Source of the DNA: Kitasatospora sp. A2-31
GTDB taxonomy: Bacteria; Actinomycetota; Actinomycetes; Streptomycetales; Streptomycetaceae
Length of the DNA: 64,000 nt
Assembly: GCF_022288725.1 (NCBI RefSeq)
Contig: NZ_JAKNTA010000001.1
Coordinates: 682,899-746,898 of the forward strand
Reading direction: 5' to 3'
Part shown: piece by piece, positions 51,801 to 59,136 of the stretch
Position numbering within the stretch: position 1 is the stretch's first letter
Layout: the number at the start of each line of letters is the position of its first letter
Position numbers and translations under genes: made by a program
Notes under the pieces: generated by a model
Seen by the model: the letters and a program-made list of their open reading frames with translations, nothing else
Told to the model about the DNA's origin: nothing
The model's database searches: none

Positions 51801-52120
51801 CCTTCAACGCCCAGCCCGGCCAGGCCCTCACCCGCGTCGAGATCGAAGCGCTCGCGCTCGCCGCCGACGGCTACACCAGCGAGCAGACCGCCCGCCGCCT
51901 CGGCATCAGCCGCGAAGCCGTCCTCACGCGTACTGCCTCCGCCCGCCGCAAGCTCGGCGCCCGCAGCACCACCCACGCCGTCGTCCTCGCCCACCGCACC
52001 GGCCAACTCGACTTCGACTGTGGAGCTGCTGGCATCACCCGGGCACTCGAAGCCGCCGCCCGCCTCGCCGCCGCCCTCGACAGCAACCAGCAGCCCAGCA
52101 CACCCCGGAGCGCCGCATGA
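51797..52120 (+). CDS. LuxR-type HTH phage protein (107 aa)
   Basis: ATG 51797 in ATGA overlap. A GerE/LuxR-type DNA-binding domain: IEALALAADGYTSEQTARRL, then GISREAVLTRTASARRKLGA and RSTTHAVVLAHRTGQL. No receiver or ligand domain is attached. A free-standing LuxR HTH in a phage early block suggests transcriptional control of phage or host genes. Confidence 0.8.
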   Translation: MTFNAQPGQALTRVEIEALALAADGYTSEQTARRLGISREAVLTRTASARRKLGARSTTHAVVLAHRTGQLDFDCGAAGITRALEAAARLAAALDSNQQPSTPRSAA

Positions 52121-52557
52121 TCCCCAGCGCCTACACCCAGGACCTGATCCACCAGCGCGACCGCGCCATCGCCGAACGGAACACCAGCGAGACGGAGTGC
52201 GGCCGGCTCCGCCGTCACGTCGCCGAGCTCACCGAACAGCTCGGGTTCACCCGCGAGACACTCCGTCTCTGGGTCGAGCTGTGGACCAGAGACTCCGCTC
52301 AACTGCGATACGCCACCGCTGCATGGCAGTCCACCATCGTCGAGGCCCGGCGGCAGGCCGCCCGCGCCGAGCAGGCCGAGGCCCGCATCGCCGCCGTACG
52401 GGCGCTCCACCGGCCCATCACCCACCACTCCGTGCTGGAGCACTGCCCCCACGACCAGAGCCACGACCAGGCCTGCATCGTGTGCGGCGACTGCGCACCC
52501 TGCCCGACGATCGCCGCCCTCGACGGGGCCACCACCGCGGCCGAGGCCCGACCGTGA
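52117..52557 (+). CDS. Coiled-coil phage protein with Cys motif (146 aa)
   Basis: ATG 52117 in ATGA overlap. Long coiled coil (RDRAIAERNTSETECGRLRR, HVAELTEQLGFTRETLRLWV) and a C-terminal Cys/His group (EHCPHDQSHDQACIVCGDCA). The end could bind zinc. Function unknown. Confidence 0.6.
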   Translation: MIPSAYTQDLIHQRDRAIAERNTSETECGRLRRHVAELTEQLGFTRETLRLWVELWTRDSAQLRYATAAWQSTIVEARRQAARAEQAEARIAAVRALHRPITHHSVLEHCPHDQSHDQACIVCGDCAPCPTIAALDGATTAAEARP

Positions 52558-52751
52558 TCGAGGACTTCGAGACCTGGTGGGACGGGGCCGCCGACGAGGA
52601 GCGGCAGGAGTTCCTCGACGGCTGCCTCGACCTCGATGACACCCCCACCTACCCGCCCTGGTGGCGCCGCCCCTGGCCCGTATGGCGCGAGACCGCCGCC
52701 GCCGAACCGCTCCCCGACCTCGCCACCTACCAGCTCCGCACCGACGCCTGA
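52554..52751 (+). CDS. Small acidic phage protein (65 aa)
   Basis: GTG 52554 in GTGA overlap. Very acidic start (MIEDFETWWDGAADEERQEF; LDGCLDLDDTPTYPPW) with several Trp. DNA-mimic-like charge could be noted but is not proven. Confidence 0.5.
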   Translation: MIEDFETWWDGAADEERQEFLDGCLDLDDTPTYPPWWRRPWPVWRETAAAEPLPDLATYQLRTDA

Positions 52752-52782
52752 CCAACCCGACGAGCACCCCCAGGGACAGCAC

Positions 52783-53556
52783 ATGAGCACCACCACCCTC
52801 ACCCCCGGCCAGCTCAAAGCCGCCCGCATCCGCCGCGCCGCTGGCCACCGCGCCACCATCCCCGGCGACCGGGCCGCCGCCCACATCCGGCGCCTACGCC
52901 GAGCCGGCATGACCGACGGGCAGATCCGCGCTGCCGCCAAGATCAGCCGCGACACGCTGTACCGGATCATCGCTGGCGCCCCGGTGCTGCGGGCTACGGA
53001 GGCGCGGGTCCTCGCGGTCCGGCCCACCCCGGCCGCGGGGCCGACCCGGTCCACCTCCGCTGTCCCGCCGCACGGCACCCGCCGCCGGCTGCAGGGCCTG
53101 GTCGTCGCAGGCTGGCCACCGGTTGTTCTCGCCGCCGCGCTGGGCATGCGCCTGCAGCTGGTGCACGAGCTGCTGAACCGGTGCGAGCAGGGCGTCAGCG
53201 TCGGGACTGAGGAGCGGGTCCGGCTTCTCACCCGCGAGCTGTGGTCCCGCCGGCCCGAGGCGTGCGGCGTCACCCACACGGCCACGCTGCGGGCCCGGCA
53301 GCTGGCCGACCGCCGAGGCTGGCATCCCCTCGCCGTGTGGGACGACGACACCATCGCTCTTGCGGATGCGGTTCCGGAGTACGGGGTCGAGGTGTCGCGG
53401 GTGCAGGCCGTGGTCGAGGACACTGCGGAGCTGATGGCCGAGGGCTTGTCCCGGGCGGGCATCGCGAGCCGGCTTCGCATCCAGTGGGACGCGGTGCGGC
53501 AGGCGCATCGTCGGGCGGGGGTCGCGACGCCGGAGCCGCGGTGGTGGGAGGAGTGA
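52783..53556 (+). CDS. HTH-rich phage regulatory protein (257 aa)
   Basis: ATG 52783 with GGGACAG upstream. Three helix-turn-helix-like stretches are visible: RRLRRAGMTDGQIRAAAKIS with RDTLYRIIAG, then VVLAAALGMRLQLVHELLN, and AEGLSRAGIASRLRIQWDAV. A middle part has LADRRGWHPLAVWDDDTIAL, which is common in actinophage regulators that resemble transposase-like HTH proteins. Its stop codon lies inside the first GTGATGCG repeat. It is the last rightward gene before a bidirectional terminator, so it may regulate the neighbouring block. Confidence 0.7.
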   Translation: MSTTTLTPGQLKAARIRRAAGHRATIPGDRAAAHIRRLRRAGMTDGQIRAAAKISRDTLYRIIAGAPVLRATEARVLAVRPTPAAGPTRSTSAVPPHGTRRRLQGLVVAGWPPVVLAAALGMRLQLVHELLNRCEQGVSVGTEERVRLLTRELWSRRPEACGVTHTATLRARQLADRRGWHPLAVWDDDTIALADAVPEYGVEVSRVQAVVEDTAELMAEGLSRAGIASRLRIQWDAVRQAHRRAGVATPEPRWWEE

Positions 53557-53652
53557 TGCGCCGGTGATGCGGCAGTGATGCGCCGCAGGCCAGGGGGGAT
53601 GACAACGGCCCCGCCCGAGACGTCGGGCGGGGCCGTGATGCGTGGTGATGCG
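53553..53652. repeat. Phased GTGATGCG repeats around a terminator
   Basis: GTGATGCG occurs at 53553, 53564 and 53575 (11-base periods) and at 53635 and 53645 (10-base period), with the hairpin 53607-53634 between the groups. Further copies, GTGATGCA at 53994 and ATGATGCA at 54020, lie in the divergent promoter region of the leftward gene 53653-53937. Clusters with one-turn spacing suggest a protein-binding array. Confidence 0.85.
53607..53634. terminator. Bidirectional terminator
   Basis: GGCCCCGCCCGA (53607-53618) pairs perfectly with TCGGGCGGGGCC (53623-53634), 12 base pairs with a 4-base loop. It separates the rightward HTH gene from the convergent leftward gene. Confidence 0.85.
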
Positions 53653-53937
53653 TCAGGCTGACGGGGGGTCGGCGGTAGGGGTTTTGGCGCTGACGACGGT
53701 GCGCTCTCGCAGGGGCGGGACGCCGCCGGCTTTGGCGATCCGGCCGACGTGCTGCCGTTCGTACGGAACGATGCGCGTCACCTCGGACGGGCCGAGGGCG
53801 CGGGCCTTGAGCACGTCGACGATGCCCGTGTTGAGGGCGTCGCGTGCGGCTTCGAGTTCAGCTTCGGCGGCGAGGTAGGCAGCACTGAGCTTGGCGAGCC
53901 GGTCGCGTGCTGCCTGCTGATCATCAGTGCTGGTCAT
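53653..53937 (-). CDS. Leftward phage protein with predicted HTH (94 aa)
   Basis: ATG 53937 gives 94 residues. The longer frame to 54342 is antisense to the next gene. A helical N-terminus (DDQQAARDRLAKLSAAYLAA) is followed by ALNTGIVDVLKARALGPSEV and TRIVPYERQHVGRIAKAGGV, which reads like the second half of a helix-turn-helix. It is the only leftward gene in the middle of the prophage and sits among repeats, so it may be an autoregulated repressor or maintenance factor. The stop lies at the edge of the GTGATGCG array. Confidence 0.6.
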   Translation of the reverse strand: MTSTDDQQAARDRLAKLSAAYLAAEAELEAARDALNTGIVDVLKARALGPSEVTRIVPYERQHVGRIAKAGGVPPLRERTVVSAKTPTADPPSA

Positions 53938-54076
53938 GCCCCGATGATGCCACGCCTGCCTCCTTCGCTGATAGGTCCGATACTTGCCACCTCGTGATGC
54001 ATCTTGACGTTGCAACCTCATGATGCAATCATAGAGCCAAGCAGGAACCACCGCTACCGCGAGGGGGAGGAACCCG

Positions 54077-54457
54077 ATGCGCACCACCGCCAACACCCGC
54101 CGCCGCAACACCGCCCAGGCCCGCACCACCAGCCGCCACATCCAGTACGCCACCCTCAACGGCTGGCTCCAGGCCGCCCTCGACCGCGGCCAGATCACCC
54201 GCACCGGCGACCACCTCGACCGCCTCGGCATCCACCTCCCCGACGGCCAGCAGTCCTGGTACGGCCGCCACGTCGCCAAGGCCCACCGCGACACCACCGG
54301 CACCGACGCCCCCCGCGCCTGGGTCCAGCACCGCACCACCAACCGCTGGATCGCCGTGTACGTCTACGCCCCCGACGCCCCGGCCCTGGTCGCCGGCCTC
54401 TGGTCCTACAAGGCCACCCGCCCCGCCGCCCAGCGCCTCTACTCGGAGGCCGCGTAG
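54077..54457 (+). CDS. Hypothetical phage protein (126 aa)
   Basis: ATG 54077 after GGGGGAGGAA. Basic N-terminus (MRTTANTRRRNTAQARTTSR), then IQYATLNGWLQAALDRGQIT, LGIHLPDGQQSWYGRHVAKA and RAWVQHRTTNRWIAVYVYAP. Small alpha/beta protein, divergent from the leftward regulator across a 139-base promoter region that holds GTGATGC repeats. Unknown function. Confidence 0.65.
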   Translation: MRTTANTRRRNTAQARTTSRHIQYATLNGWLQAALDRGQITRTGDHLDRLGIHLPDGQQSWYGRHVAKAHRDTTGTDAPRAWVQHRTTNRWIAVYVYAPDAPALVAGLWSYKATRPAAQRLYSEAA

Positions 54458-54517
54458 ACCAACTTCACCGCGCGCACCACTGGTCGCGTCGTTGCCATCC
54501 TCGCCGGGGCCGCCACC

Positions 54518-54943
54518 GTGCTCGCACCGATCGACCCGGCCGCGATCCGCGCCGCCCGCCGAGCCCTCGACCCGGCCGCCCCGTACGAGCAGGACCCCGC
54601 CGTGGCCACCGACCTCGCCACCATCCAGCGCATCACCGCCTGGCTGCCCACCTGGCAGCACCACGGTGCCGCCGACCTGGAGTGGCGGCTGCGCCAGATC
54701 GATGCCGCCGAAGACCGCCTCCTCACCGCCCACGGCCACGCCGTCCCCACCAGCGAGCAGCGGCACCAGGCCCGCCGGGCGGCGCACGCCGCCAACGCCG
54801 CGATCCAGGCCGCCGCCGACCTGGCTCACCCGGCCGCCGACTGCCCCCGCTGCCGCGCCTGGGAGGACTGCCCGGACGCCGACCGCGCCTACCGTGACGC
54901 GCTCCACACCGCCTGGGTCGACCGCTGGACCGTCGCCACCTGA
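54518..54943 (+). CDS. Helical phage protein with Cys cluster (141 aa)
   Basis: GTG 54518. Helical (IRAARRALDPAAPYEQDPAV; ATIQRITAWLPTWQHHGAAD) with a C-terminal DCPRCRAWEDCPDADRAYRD, a CxxC plus Cys group. No family recognised. Confidence 0.6.
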   Translation: MLAPIDPAAIRAARRALDPAAPYEQDPAVATDLATIQRITAWLPTWQHHGAADLEWRLRQIDAAEDRLLTAHGHAVPTSEQRHQARRAAHAANAAIQAAADLAHPAADCPRCRAWEDCPDADRAYRDALHTAWVDRWTVAT

Positions 54944-54959
54944 CCCGTCCCCAAAGCCG

Positions 54960-54992
54960 GCCCGGCGGCCGTGATCACCCCGGCCGCCGGGC
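54960..54992. terminator. Intergenic hairpin
   Basis: GCCCGGCGGCC (54960-54970) pairs with GGCCGCCGGGC (54982-54992), 11-base loop, between two co-directional genes. It resembles the other phage intergenic hairpins. Confidence 0.6.
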
Positions 54993-55029
54993 CCACCAAC
55001 CACCCGCCCCGCTTCCCCGGAGCACACCC

Positions 55030-56139
55030 ATGACCACCACGTCGCCCCCCGGCCGTTTCGACTGGCCCTTCGCCGTCCGGCCCGCACGCATCGCCTGGCA
55101 CGCCGCCATGGCCATCGTCCGCCCGGCCGCCGCCGCCATGGCCGGCTGGTCGCTCTACGTCGTCGCCAGGCACTACGGCATGCCCCACTGGCTCGCCTTC
55201 TTCTGCGTCGCCGTCTTCGACGGCATCGGCATGGGCTGCCTGTACCAGGCAACCGAGGCCGTACGCGCCGGCCGATCCGCGTTCACCGCGATCATCGCCA
55301 CCCTGGGCATGGCCAGCATCAGCGTCTACCTCAACATCCAGCACGCACGGATCATCGGCCGCGGCCTGCCCGCCGAGGTCATGTTCGCCACCCCGGCCGT
55401 CGGCCTGCTCGTCCTCTCGGCACTCTCGTGGGCCGCCACCCGCGCCAACGCCCGGGCCGAACGCGGCGAGTCCCCGATGCGTCTCCCCACCTACGGACTG
55501 TGGGGCTGGGTCCTCGCACCGCAGCAGGCCGCCGAAGCGCTCCAGCAGCGCGCCCGTGCCCACGTGACCAGCGGCGCATCACCCGCGCATCAGCCCGCAT
55601 CACTGCCCCCGGCCCGCACCGCCGAGGACGTCATCGCCGCCGAGTTCGCCAACATCGGCCCGGCCGCCGCCGTCCAGCGCGTCGCCGCCGCCAACCCCGG
55701 CGCCGACGACGCCGAGATCGCCGAGATCCTGGCCACCTACCGCGTCACCCTCAGCGCCGCGCAGGTCGGACTGCTGCTCGAACGGGCCGCCGTGCCCACC
55801 GTCCGACTCGACCGGGTACCCAAGCCGCCGAACGTCGACGAACACCCCGCGCTCGACCCGGCCCACGTGATGCGCGGTGATGCGCCCCAGGTCAACGGCA
55901 TGTCCCTCGCCGGAGCGATCACCACCATGGCCCGCCACCTCGGCGGCCTCGACGCCGACGCAAAGACCGTCGCCCAGCACCTCGCTCTCCAGGGCATGGC
56001 CACCGACACCACGTACATCCGCACCGCCCTCTCCCGCGCCCGGAAGACCGAGGAGAAGCTGGCCGCTGAGGCAGCGGCACAGGCCGAGCACGAGCGCGCC
56101 GAGTACGAGCGGCGCAACGGCAACGGCGGCTACGCATGA
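55030..56139 (+). CDS. DUF2637-like membrane protein with C-terminal HTH-like region
   Basis: ATG 55030 after GGAG. 369 residues. The N-terminal half has four hydrophobic helices (PHWLAFFCVAVFDGIGMGCL, AFTAIIATLGMASISVYLNI, AVGLLVLSALSWAATRANAR), the DUF2637 pattern found in actinomycete plasmids and integrative elements. The C-terminal half contains repeated helix patterns: DAEIAEILATYRVTLSAAQV, GLLLERAAVPTVRLDRV, then HLGGLDADAKTVAQHLALQG and TYIRTALSRARK, similar to DNA-binding domains. The gene contains five GTGATGCG-type octamers, three inverted. Possible plasmid-type spread or regulatory membrane protein. Confidence 0.7.
   Translation: MTTTSPPGRFDWPFAVRPARIAWHAAMAIVRPAAAAMAGWSLYVVARHYGMPHWLAFFCVAVFDGIGMGCLYQATEAVRAGRSAFTAIIATLGMASISVYLNIQHARIIGRGLPAEVMFATPAVGLLVLSALSWAATRANARAERGESPMRLPTYGLWGWVLAPQQAAEALQQRARAHVTSGASPAHQPASLPPARTAEDVIAAEFANIGPAAAVQRVAAANPGADDAEIAEILATYRVTLSAAQVGLLLERAAVPTVRLDRVPKPPNVDEHPALDPAHVMRGDAPQVNGMSLAGAITTMARHLGGLDADAKTVAQHLALQGMATDTTYIRTALSRARKTEEKLAAEAAAQAEHERAEYERRNGNGGYA
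55575..55884. repeat. GTGATGCG clusters inside the DUF2637-like gene
   Basis: CGCATCAC/G (inverted octamer) occurs at 55575, 55586 and 55596 (11 and 10 apart), and GTGATGCG at 55867 and 55877 (10 apart). Codon frames of the copies differ, so protein coding alone does not explain them. They match the array at 53,553-53,652. Confidence 0.8.
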
Positions 56140-56288
56140 CTGCCGCCCTCTGGTGGGCGCTCCCCGCCGTCCTCGCCTTCGCCGGCCTGTACCGCGCGGC
56201 CGACCACCCGATCCGCCAGACGCTCCGCCTCGCCGGAGCCGCAGCCCTCTGGGCCACCTGCATCACCCTGATCATCACTTGGAGATAG
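56136..56288 (+). CDS. Small two-helix membrane protein (50 aa)
   Basis: ATG 56136 overlaps the DUF2637 stop (ATGA). Two hydrophobic helices (ALWWALPAVLAFAGLYRAA; AGAAALWATCITLIITW) separated by a basic loop. Typical of small plasmid spread-type proteins. Too short for family naming. Confidence 0.6.
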   Translation: MTAALWWALPAVLAFAGLYRAADHPIRQTLRLAGAAALWATCITLIITWR

Positions 56289-56290
56289 CC

Positions 56291-56452
56291 ATGGGCCTTT
56301 GGTCCAAGCTCACCGGCGGCCAGACCGCCACCACCCCGGCCAGCCGCAGTGCGGGGGAGCAAGCCCGCCGCTCCGCCGAGATCCGCCGCATCGACGCCGG
56401 CACCGCAGCCTGGCTCCGGGCCGGCGGCCGCGGCCCCCGAAAGGGGAGCTGA
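56291..56452 (+). CDS. Small basic phage protein (53 aa)
   Basis: ATG 56291, two bases after the previous stop. MGLWSKLTGGQTATTPASRS, then a basic helix (SAEIRRIDAGTAAWLRAGGR) and GPRKGS end. Unknown. Confidence 0.5.
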   Translation: MGLWSKLTGGQTATTPASRSAGEQARRSAEIRRIDAGTAAWLRAGGRGPRKGS

Positions 56453-56454
56453 CC

Positions 56455-57072
56455 GTGACCACCATCCCGCCCCCGCCCACCTACCGGCCGGCCGTCGGCC
56501 CGCCCCCGGCCACCATCAATCCGCCCCTCGACATCGAGCCGGTCGAGGACAACGAGCCCGAGACCGAGCAGGACGACGACCGGGCCGCGCTGCTCGCCTT
56601 CGCCGACCGCCTCGGAGCGCTCATCGCCGAGACCCCCGAGGAACGCCGCGAACGCCAGCACGCCGAACGTGAGGCCCAGTTCGAAGCGGCAGGGGAGACC
56701 CCCGACCAACGCAAAGCCCGTCACAAGGCCGAAGCCCGGGAGGCCAAGCGCAAGGAAGCACGTGCCAGGCAGAAGGCCACAGCTGGCCCCAGCGGCCGCA
56801 CCCGACGCTTCCGCCGCTGGTGCATCCTCACCGCCATCTCCGCCTCAGCCGGATACGCGCTCAGCCTGCCCCAGGCTCTCGCCGCTGGCGGGACTGGTGT
56901 CGCTCTGCTTGCATCCGGCGCCGGATGGGCCCTCGACCTGCGCCTCCGAGGCTGGGGCCGCATCCGGATCAGCGAGATCCGCCACCCGCTCGGCATCGCC
57001 GTGCTGGTCGTCTGCCGGATCCCGGTCGCCTCCGGCCTCGTCGCCGCCCTATCCATCCTCCCCACCACCTGA
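56455..57072 (+). CDS. Membrane protein with charged N-terminal domain (205 aa)
   Basis: GTG 56455 in GTGA overlap. Proline-rich start, then a charged helix (PEERRERQHAEREAQFEAAG; RHKAEAREAKRKEARARQK), and three hydrophobic helices in the C-terminal half (CILTAISASAGYALSLPQAL, GTGVALLASGAGWAL, LGIAVLVVCRIPVASGLVAA). Layout resembles plasmid SpdB-like proteins: long cytosolic coil plus membrane bundle. Confidence 0.6.
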   Translation: MTTIPPPPTYRPAVGPPPATINPPLDIEPVEDNEPETEQDDDRAALLAFADRLGALIAETPEERRERQHAEREAQFEAAGETPDQRKARHKAEAREAKRKEARARQKATAGPSGRTRRFRRWCILTAISASAGYALSLPQALAAGGTGVALLASGAGWALDLRLRGWGRIRISEIRHPLGIAVLVVCRIPVASGLVAALSILPTT

Positions 57073-57085
57073 GAGAAGGCACCTC

Positions 57086-57496
57086 ATGGACGGGATCATC
57101 GCGCTCGGCAGCGGCGGCGCCGCCGCCATCGGCAGCTTCACCCTCCTCGTCGGCGTCAGAGGTAAGAACAAGATCAAGATCGAGAAGGAGCACGTGCCCT
57201 ACTGGGCTTACGGCATCGGCCTCGTGAGCGCCGGCACCGGGGCGGCGTTCAGCAACCTCGGGACCATCGGCACCCAGTTCACCCAGGCGTTCCAGCAGAC
57301 GAACGGGCTGGGCGACTGGAAGACCGGCGCCACCGCCGCGTTCCTGACCATCGGCGTGTTCGGCCTCAAGGCCCGCCCCTGGAAGGACGCCCTGTTCGGA
57401 GCCATCGCACCGTCCGTCTTCACCGCGGCAGGCGGACTCTGGATGCTGCCGGTCACCCTGCCCACCGGCCTCCTCAAGGCCGTGGTGGGTGCCTGA
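57086..57496 (+). CDS. Membrane protein (136 aa) of the spread-like cluster
   Basis: ATG 57086 after GAGAGAAGG. Three to four helices: GIIALGSGGAAAIGSFTLLV, YWAYGIGLVSAGTGAAFSNL, GATAAFLTIGVFGL and LFGAIAPSVFTAAGGLW. A central GTQFTQAFQQTNGLGDWKTG loop. No recognised family, but similar small polytopic proteins sit in actinomycete integrative elements. Stop overlaps the next ATG. Confidence 0.6.
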   Translation: MDGIIALGSGGAAAIGSFTLLVGVRGKNKIKIEKEHVPYWAYGIGLVSAGTGAAFSNLGTIGTQFTQAFQQTNGLGDWKTGATAAFLTIGVFGLKARPWKDALFGAIAPSVFTAAGGLWMLPVTLPTGLLKAVVGA

Positions 57497-58311
57497 TGCT
57501 TCGCCACGCCATCGCCAACGCGGCCGTTCCAGTCCGGGCCATCATCGCCGGCAGCCCGGTCCTGGCCGCCCGCCTCTGGGCCCCTGCGGGCGCACGCCTG
57601 GACCAGGCATCCCAGGAGCGGGAGGCCATCGCCAAGGCGATCGCTGAGACCCGCGCCGCCGAGCTCGCCAAGCTCACCGACGAGAAGGCCATCGCTGAAC
57701 GGAAGGCTGCCCACGCCAAGGCCGACAGGGCCGCTCGCGCGGAGAAGCGCGACCAGGCCGCCGACGTCGTTGTTGGCGCCTCCCTGGTCGCTGTCGTCGC
57801 AGGCCCCGTCTCCTGGGCGCTGGTCGGGCCGTGGGTGCCAGTGGCCACCTGGTCCGGCATTGGCGTGTGGTGCATCGCCGCGATGATGCACGCCCCCAGA
57901 GCCGACGAGACGGCCCCCAAAGTCGAGCCCGCCGAGCCCGCGGCCCCGGCCGCCGCCGGCGAGCCGGACGACACCGACGAGTGGATCCAGGACTCGCCCC
58001 CCGAGGCCGTCCTGTGGGCCCTCATCCGGCACACCGCGGCACTCACCCGACAGGGCACCGCTGCCCACCTCCAAGCGGTGCTGGAGGAGGGGCAGCGGCG
58101 GGGGGAATTCGGGGACTGGACGGTGGCCGATCTGACCGAGGAGCTCGCCTCATACGGGGTGCCCGTCGTGGGGCAGAAGAAGCTCACCGTCGAGGGCCGC
58201 AACCTCAACCGGAGCGCGGTCCTCCTGGCCGCCCTCCCCGAGGCTGACTCCGCGCCCGTCCCAGCCATCCGCCAGCCCGTACCGACGGCGGCCGCCCAGA
58301 GCGCCGCGTGA
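57496..58311 (+). CDS. Coiled-coil membrane protein with C-terminal winged-helix-like region (271 aa)
   Basis: ATG 57496 in TGATG overlap. N-terminal helix, long charged coiled coil (QEREAIAKAIAETRAAELAK; KADRAARAEKRDQAAD), two membrane helices (VVVGASLVAVVAGPVSWAL; TWSGIGVWCIAAMM), an acidic Pro/Ala linker, and a C-terminal domain (PPEAVLWALIRHTAALTRQG; TAAHLQAVLEEGQRRGEFGD; LTEELASYGVPVVGQKKLTV). The C-terminal domain reads like a DNA-binding or regulatory winged helix. This is the last gene of the membrane block. Confidence 0.6.
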   Translation: MLRHAIANAAVPVRAIIAGSPVLAARLWAPAGARLDQASQEREAIAKAIAETRAAELAKLTDEKAIAERKAAHAKADRAARAEKRDQAADVVVGASLVAVVAGPVSWALVGPWVPVATWSGIGVWCIAAMMHAPRADETAPKVEPAEPAAPAAAGEPDDTDEWIQDSPPEAVLWALIRHTAALTRQGTAAHLQAVLEEGQRRGEFGDWTVADLTEELASYGVPVVGQKKLTVEGRNLNRSAVLLAALPEADSAPVPAIRQPVPTAAAQSAA

Positions 58312-58350
58312 CCCCCCTTCCCCGCGGCGTCCGCGCCCCGCCCCAGGGCG

Positions 58351-58440
58351 ACCGGTAGGCGGTAGGAACCGCAGGTCAGAGCATGCCTACCTACCTCCCT
58401 ACCGGCCCCCTACCCGACCAGCTACCGGCCCCGCCTACCC
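58351..58440. promoter_or_regulatory. GGTAGG / CCTACC repeat region
   Basis: This 145-base gap is rare in a tightly packed genome. GGTAGG occurs at 58354 and 58361, and CCTACC or CTACC at 58386, 58390, 58399, 58409, 58422 and 58434. The 11-mer CTACCGGCCCC is present twice (58399-58409, 58422-58432). The left GGTAGG pair could pair with the right copies in RNA. Promoter, operator or origin function is open. Confidence 0.6.
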
Positions 58441-58456
58441 TCCCAGGAGAGCCCTC

Positions 58457-58678
58457 GTGATCACCACCGAGACCGTCAGCACCCACGGCACCGTCACCGT
58501 CGAGAGCACTGACGACGACCAGACCGGCAACTCCGCCATCAGCTGGCGCTGCACCTGCGGCACCCACAGCGAACCCGCCGTCTTCACCTACGAGACGTGG
58601 CCCCAGCGTGACACCGGCATCCACCTCGTCCAGCGCGAAGCCGCCAACCACGCCAACTCCTGCACACCCGCCCGATAG
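58457..58678 (+). CDS. Hypothetical phage protein (73 aa)
   Basis: GTG 58457 after AGGAGAG. Contains SAISWRCTCGTHSEPAVFTY, with a CxC and His and later NHANSCTPAR. A small zinc-type beta protein. Function unknown. Confidence 0.6.
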   Translation: MITTETVSTHGTVTVESTDDDQTGNSAISWRCTCGTHSEPAVFTYETWPQRDTGIHLVQREAANHANSCTPAR

Positions 58679-58698
58679 CTCCTGAGAGGACCACCGAA

Positions 58699-58863
58699 GT
58701 GACCACCATCGAGCAGCTCGCCGACGCCGAAGCTCGGCTCACCGAACTGCAGCTCGCGTTCGTCGACGCCGCGGACGACCCGAACGACCGCCGCCGCATC
58801 GCCACCCAACTCCGCGAGACCCGCGACGAGATCACCCGCCTGTACGAGCTCCTGCCCGCCTGA
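58699..58863 (+). CDS. Small coiled-coil protein (54 aa)
   Basis: GTG 58699 after GAGAGGA. Wholly helical: MTTIEQLADAEARLTELQLA, then RRRIATQLRETRDEITRLYE. Stop at 58861. No motif beyond the heptads. Confidence 0.55.
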   Translation: MTTIEQLADAEARLTELQLAFVDAADDPNDRRRIATQLRETRDEITRLYELLPA

Positions 58864-58870
58864 CCTCGCC

Positions 58871-58912
58871 CCGGGGCGGCCGTGAAGCCTGCCAGCACGC
58901 CGGCCGCCCCGG
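58871..58912. terminator. Intergenic hairpin
   Basis: CCGGGGCGGCCG (58871-58882) pairs perfectly with CGGCCGCCCCGG (58901-58912), 8 bases after the preceding stop. Confidence 0.6.
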
Positions 58913-58953
58913 GCCCTCCACCCACCGCACCAGCAGTAGAGGAGACCGCCATC

Positions 58954-59079
58954 ATGGCGTACGCCGACGGAACCCAGCCCCAGCCCCAGCAGCCCGAGCC
59001 GCGCGTCGAGGAACGCGGGCCCGGCATCAGCGTCTGGCTCACCCCCGCACCCGACCCGCAGCCCGCCCCCAGCCAGTGA
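58954..59079 (+). CDS. Small proline/glutamine-rich protein (41 aa)
   Basis: ATG 58954 with GGAGA upstream. MAYADGTQPQPQQPEPRVEE, then GPGISVWLTPAPDPQPAP. Unstructured. Expression inferred only from the ribosome site and frame. Confidence 0.4.
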   Translation: MAYADGTQPQPQQPEPRVEERGPGISVWLTPAPDPQPAPSQ

Positions 59080-59084
59080 CCAAC

Positions 59085-59117
59085 CCGCCCGCCCCAGGTC
59101 CTACCCGGGGCGGGCGG
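59085..59117. terminator. Intergenic hairpin
   Basis: CCGCCCGCCCC (59085-59095) pairs with GGGGCGGGCGG (59107-59117), 11-base loop, just after a stop codon. Confidence 0.6.
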
Positions 59118-59136
59118 TCCTGCGAGAGGATGAAGC

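Noticed and set aside
54629..54636. Isolated inverted GTGATGCG copy
   Set aside because: CGCATCACC is a common Arg-Ile-Thr codon string in this GC-rich DNA. Only clustered, phased copies are treated as signal.
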